DNA from: Bacteroidales bacterium
GTDB taxonomy: Bacteria; Bacteroidota; Bacteroidia; Bacteroidales; P3
Direction: 5' to 3'
Length of the DNA stretch: 64,000 nucleotides
NCBI GenBank assembly: GCA_017439185.1
Contig: JAFRTM010000012.1
Span: 124,001 to 188,000 of the forward strand
The notes under the pieces are model-generated. The model was not told where the DNA came from and searched no databases. It saw nothing but the letters and a program-made list of their open reading frames with translations. The position numbers and the translations under genes were made by a program. Below, piece after piece: positions 60,933 to 64,000 of the stretch (within the stretch, counting starts at the first letter, position 1; the number at the start of each line of letters is the position of its first letter).

Positions 60933-63596
60933 TTATTGTTTCTCAATCTTATTGGTAAACGACTTGCCGTCGGGAGTGGTGACAACCAGGAAATACGCTC
61001 CTGCCGGCAATGGCTCGAGGTCGATCTCTATCGATTGATTTTGTACTCGTGCTGCGGCTTTAGATGGAGTAACGTCAAACCCCTGTATATTGTATAAACG
61101 TATCGTGGCGCAATCTGCGATGTTGGATATTGTTACAGCCCCGGTGGTAGGGTTGGGGAATACGGCAATGTTGCCTTGTGAGGCATCTCTGATGGAGAGA
61201 TCCTCGTCGCCCGGGTCGGTCCCTGCCTCCACGGTGGCCTGCTGTGAGAATTCTGAGGTGTTGCCGTGTGAGTCTGTGGCGGTGGTTGTGACTGTCTGGC
61301 CCGTGAGGTCGTCGTCGAAGACTGCTTTCCACGTCCCGTGCGGCGAGGGGGTGGCCGTGGCTATATATTTGCGCCCTTCGGGGAATGAGGCCGCAGGGTC
61401 GTGGACATAGAACAGTTCCACTACCGCACGTTGAATGTTGCGGGAATCAAGTTGCCCGCGGATGATGGTCTTGCCGAGCACCGCGTCATATACAGCAGAG
61501 GTGACCACAGGGGTATTCATCAATCGGTTGCAACCGTCGTCGAGGTCGGCGGAGTCGTTGGTGTTGATACCCCAAGGGTTGATGTCTATACCTGCCCAGC
61601 CGTTGTCGTAGATGGCGTTCTGCGATATGCGGTTGCGTATGGTGGTGTTGTCGGTGAGCATAATGCCGGCGGTGTCGTTGTGGGCTATGACATTGCCCCG
61701 GTTCTCGCCTCCTATGAAGTTGTCGTGGGCTCCCGTGCTGAGCATGATTCCAGCCGATTTGTTGCCGAGCGGCAGCAGGGTGTCGGCCGAGGAACCGATG
61801 ATGTTGTTATACACCATCACACTGTCGGCCCTATCGGTGATAAGCATTCCAAACTGGCGGTTGGCGGACACCACGTTGTGTGACACTTCGAGGTTGTGGA
61901 CCAGCGCGCTCACGATGATGCCGTTCTCATTGGGTAGCGGGCCGTTGCCGGTGGCATCGACTCCTATGTAGTTGCCCTTAATGCGGTTGCCGTCGCAGCC
62001 GTAGTCGGTCACCTCGATGCCTGCGTAGCGGTTACCCGAGAAAATGTTGCGGTCTGCCGGACTGTCGCCTCCTATGATGTTGCCTTTGGCGAAGGCGGCA
62101 AGCATCAGCCCCACGTCGTTGGGCAGCGGGTTGAGTCCGGAAGCGTCGCAACCCACGTAGTTGCCTCTGAAGATGTTGGTGTCTGTGGCACGGGTGACGA
62201 TGAACAATCCGTAGCTGCGGTTGCCCGAGAGGAGGTTGTTCTCCATTATGTTATGGTTCGACGAGCCGTCCACGCAGATGCCCGTGGCGTTGGGTATGGA
62301 GACCGTGCCGGTAACGTCGGAGCCGATATAGTTGCCGGCGATATTGTTGTACGAGCAGTGGCCGTAGTAGATGCAGCCGTAAATCTTGTTGCCGGATATG
62401 ATGTTGCGCTCGCCTACGGTGGCTCCGCCTATGATGTTGTGCCGTCCGGCGGAGTTGATCTCCACTCCGTTGGCCTGCAGCGGAACTCCCTGGGCGTCGT
62501 TGAACGAGAAGGTGCCGGTCTTGTCAAGTCCTATGTAGTTGGCGCTTACTCTATTGCTGTCGGCTGCCTGGATATAGACACCAATCTCGGAGTTGCAGGA
62601 GATGATGTTGCGCGAGCCAGCCGTCGTGCCGCCCACAAGGTTGTCGTTGGCTCTTTGCTGTATGATCACTCCGTAGTGGTTCGAAAGCGGTGCCGCTCCG
62701 GTGATGTCGAGTCCGATATAGTTGCCTTTCACCACGTTGTTGCGCACGTTCATGCCGTCCATCACCACGGCGGCATTGGTGTTGCCGGACAATATGTTGC
62801 GTGTCGCCTCTGTCTCGCCTCCTATCACGTTGTCGTGGGCTGCCGAGGTGATATATATTCCTTGGGAGTTAGGCACCGACAGGGTTCCCGTGCGGTCGCA
62901 GCCTATGCGGTTGGACTTCACCGTCACTCCGTAGGCTCCCACAAGGGCAACGCCGGCTATGGAGTTGCCGCTTATAATATTATTGGAAATGGTTATGTTG
63001 TGCGAATATTCGGTGGTATAACCCATATAGGTGCCGCCGGTGATTCCGATGCCGTAGGTGTTCGACGGCTCAAAGGCATTCTGCCCGTCGGCCTGGATTC
63101 CTATGTAGCAGTCGCTCACCGTGCAGTCCACAGCTCCGAACAGCATTATCGAATACTCGAATCCTCCTAGGGCAAAGCCTTTGATGGTGTTGTTACGGCC
63201 AATCATTGTGTTGGGGCCTACCACTCCGAAGGCGAAGGTGAGACCGGTGGTGGACTTGATGACCACTTCCGGTCCGTTGGGGTTGAGGTCGCCTTGGTTG
63301 GCGGTCTGTGTGGTGCCGTCGATGGTGATGTTGTTACCCAGTATGTATGGCAGGTTGGACTGCAGCGTGATGGTCCAGGTCCCGGTGGTGGCGTTGTAGC
63401 CTGCGTCACTGGTGGGGATATTGAAACTGATGGTGGAAGTGCCCATGTATGACATCGAAACTCCGTTCAGGGCCGCCCGCAGCGATCCCTCGCCACTGTC
63501 GGCGGTGGTGGTGACCACATAGTCGCCAGCCATCGCAAGGTGCGTCACTGCCAGCAGCAGCGCTAATGCCGCTATGCGTCGTGTTCGTTTAATCAT
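60933..63596 (-). CDS. Larger secreted parallel beta-helix protein with T9SS sorting domain
   Basis: This protein of about 887 residues is the paralogue of the previous one. It has a signal peptide (RIAALALLLAVTHLAMA), YVVTTTADSGEGSLRAALNGV, a longer beta-helix (about 100-640) with repeats like GNYIGSDVTGTVSIPNATGI, then an Ig-like part, and a T9SS type A domain (VFPNPTTGAVTISNIADC, GAYFLVVTTPDGKSFTNKIEKQ). I chose the ATG at 63596 (MIKRTRR), which gives a normal signal peptide; the ATG at 63608 is an alternative. Tandem duplication with loss or gain of helix turns is likely. Surface polysaccharide binding or adhesion is possible. The gene ends 14 bases before the next start, so the two are cotranscribed. 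Confidence 0.86.
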   Translation of the reverse strand: MIKRTRRIAALALLLAVTHLAMAGDYVVTTTADSGEGSLRAALNGVSMSYMGTSTISFNIPTSDAGYNATTGTWTITLQSNLPYILGNNITIDGTTQTANQGDLNPNGPEVVIKSTTGLTFAFGVVGPNTMIGRNNTIKGFALGGFEYSIMLFGAVDCTVSDCYIGIQADGQNAFEPSNTYGIGITGGTYMGYTTEYSHNITISNNIISGNSIAGVALVGAYGVTVKSNRIGCDRTGTLSVPNSQGIYITSAAHDNVIGGETEATRNILSGNTNAAVVMDGMNVRNNVVKGNYIGLDITGAAPLSNHYGVIIQQRANDNLVGGTTAGSRNIISCNSEIGVYIQAADSNRVSANYIGLDKTGTFSFNDAQGVPLQANGVEINSAGRHNIIGGATVGERNIISGNKIYGCIYYGHCSYNNIAGNYIGSDVTGTVSIPNATGICVDGSSNHNIMENNLLSGNRSYGLFIVTRATDTNIFRGNYVGCDASGLNPLPNDVGLMLAAFAKGNIIGGDSPADRNIFSGNRYAGIEVTDYGCDGNRIKGNYIGVDATGNGPLPNENGIIVSALVHNLEVSHNVVSANRQFGMLITDRADSVMVYNNIIGSSADTLLPLGNKSAGIMLSTGAHDNFIGGENRGNVIAHNDTAGIMLTDNTTIRNRISQNAIYDNGWAGIDINPWGINTNDSADLDDGCNRLMNTPVVTSAVYDAVLGKTIIRGQLDSRNIQRAVVELFYVHDPAASFPEGRKYIATATPSPHGTWKAVFDDDLTGQTVTTTATDSHGNTSEFSQQATVEAGTDPGDEDLSIRDASQGNIAVFPNPTTGAVTISNIADCATIRLYNIQGFDVTPSKAAARVQNQSIEIDLEPLPAGAYFLVVTTPDGKSFTNKIEKQ

Positions 63597-63619
63597 AATT
63601 AGTCTCATTTATTGTCGTC

Positions 63620-64000
63620 TTATAGTCTGTTGCCGTTGAGGAATACCGTCTCCACCTTGTTCTCGCCGAAGCTGTAGGGCATATATTCGTAGGATGGTAT
63701 AGGCTTGGTGATGTAGAAGTTGGCTCGTTTGCCCACGGTGATGCTGCCTAGCTGGTCGCTCACTCCCATGGCGTAGGCTGTATTGATGGTTGTGGCATTC
63801 AAGGCCTCCTCGGGGGTGAGTCGGTAACGGATGCAGGCCATCGAGAGGACGAGCTGCATGTTGAAGGAGGGGGCTGTGCCGGGGTTGTAGTCTGAAGCCA
63901 TGGCCACAGACAATCCTGCGTCGATCATCTTGCGGGCCGGCGAGAGCGGCAGATTGAGGAAGAATGCGCATCCGGGAAGAATGGTGGGCATTGTCTCGGA
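63620..64000 (-). CDS. hutI: Imidazolonepropionase, C-terminal part (runs off the window)
   Basis: This is the last 126 or so residues of a metal-dependent amidohydrolase, continuing past the end of the window. MPTILPGCAFFLNLPLSPARKMIDAG, VAMASDYNPGTAPSFNMQLVLSMACIRYRLTPEEALNATTINTAYAMG and GSITVGKRANFYITKP match imidazolonepropionase. That enzyme opens imidazolone-5-propionate to formiminoglutamate in histidine breakdown. The Asp of VAMASDYNPG is the expected metal ligand. The rest of the hut set would be beyond 64000. The start is not in the window. Confidence 0.88.
   Translation of the reverse strand, partial: SETMPTILPGCAFFLNLPLSPARKMIDAGLSVAMASDYNPGTAPSFNMQLVLSMACIRYRLTPEEALNATTINTAYAMGVSDQLGSITVGKRANFYITKPIPSYEYMPYSFGENKVETVFLNGNRL

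Overview
The window looks like a chromosome segment from an uncultured member of the Bacteroidetes, most likely the order Bacteroidales. The evidence is: many Bacteroidetes-type promoters (a TAnnTTTG box, sometimes with an upstream TTTG box); three proteins with type IX secretion (T9SS) C-terminal sorting domains and a T9SS plug-domain protein; DUF4270, DUF6266, GH97 and imelysin proteins; the small subunit of methylmalonyl-CoA mutase; and a divergent second EF-G. No rRNA, tRNA, CRISPR array, integrase or transposase was seen. I cannot name the species.

Layout. 0.4-8.9 kb (minus strand): a sigma-54 factor fused in frame to a secreted M23 peptidase, an EF-G2-like protein, and three secreted or repeat proteins. 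9-13 kb: a DUF6266 protein, a SanA-like protein, a GH3 lipoprotein, recR and a small coiled-coil gene. 13-15 kb: dnaK, preceded by a sigma-54 promoter and a palindromic operator, and interrupted by one amber codon. 15-23.6 kb: an AT-rich accessory island between dnaK and nadB. It holds two trypsin-like proteases, an AAA ATPase with a frameshifted partner, three small unknown genes separated by a repeated leader, a TIR/deoxyribosyltransferase-like gene with a nonsense codon, two copies of a covarying pseudoknotted RNA element and a cluster of GC-rich hairpins. 23.6-42.6 kb: housekeeping genes (nadB, maf, a MORN protein, DUF4270, a truncated glycogen synthase, GH97, lipoproteins, an OppC-like permease, sufT- and sufE-like genes, an LptF/G permease, mutA and a UvrD/AddA-like helicase-nuclease). 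43-50.2 kb (plus strand): an apparent iron/haem cluster of porin, imelysin, di-haem cytochrome and CcsBA haem lyase, followed by TonB. 50.3-64 kb: an ABC-F protein, an HI0933-type flavoprotein, a universal stress protein, the T9SS plug protein, tilS, rlmB, lolD, two tandem T9SS beta-helix proteins and the end of hutI.

Themes. The T9SS cargo genes match the plug-domain gene. The di-haem protein needs covalent haem attachment, and the adjacent CcsBA gene can supply it. The rpoN gene and the sigma-54 promoter of dnaK are in the same window. The most unusual material is the RpoN-M23 fusion and the island, whose genes are separated by structured or repeated intergenic elements in a cassette-like way. 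Three genes (dnaK, the AAA partner and the TIR-like gene) are each broken by one base. This could be real decay, population variation or sequence error, and the sequence alone cannot decide.
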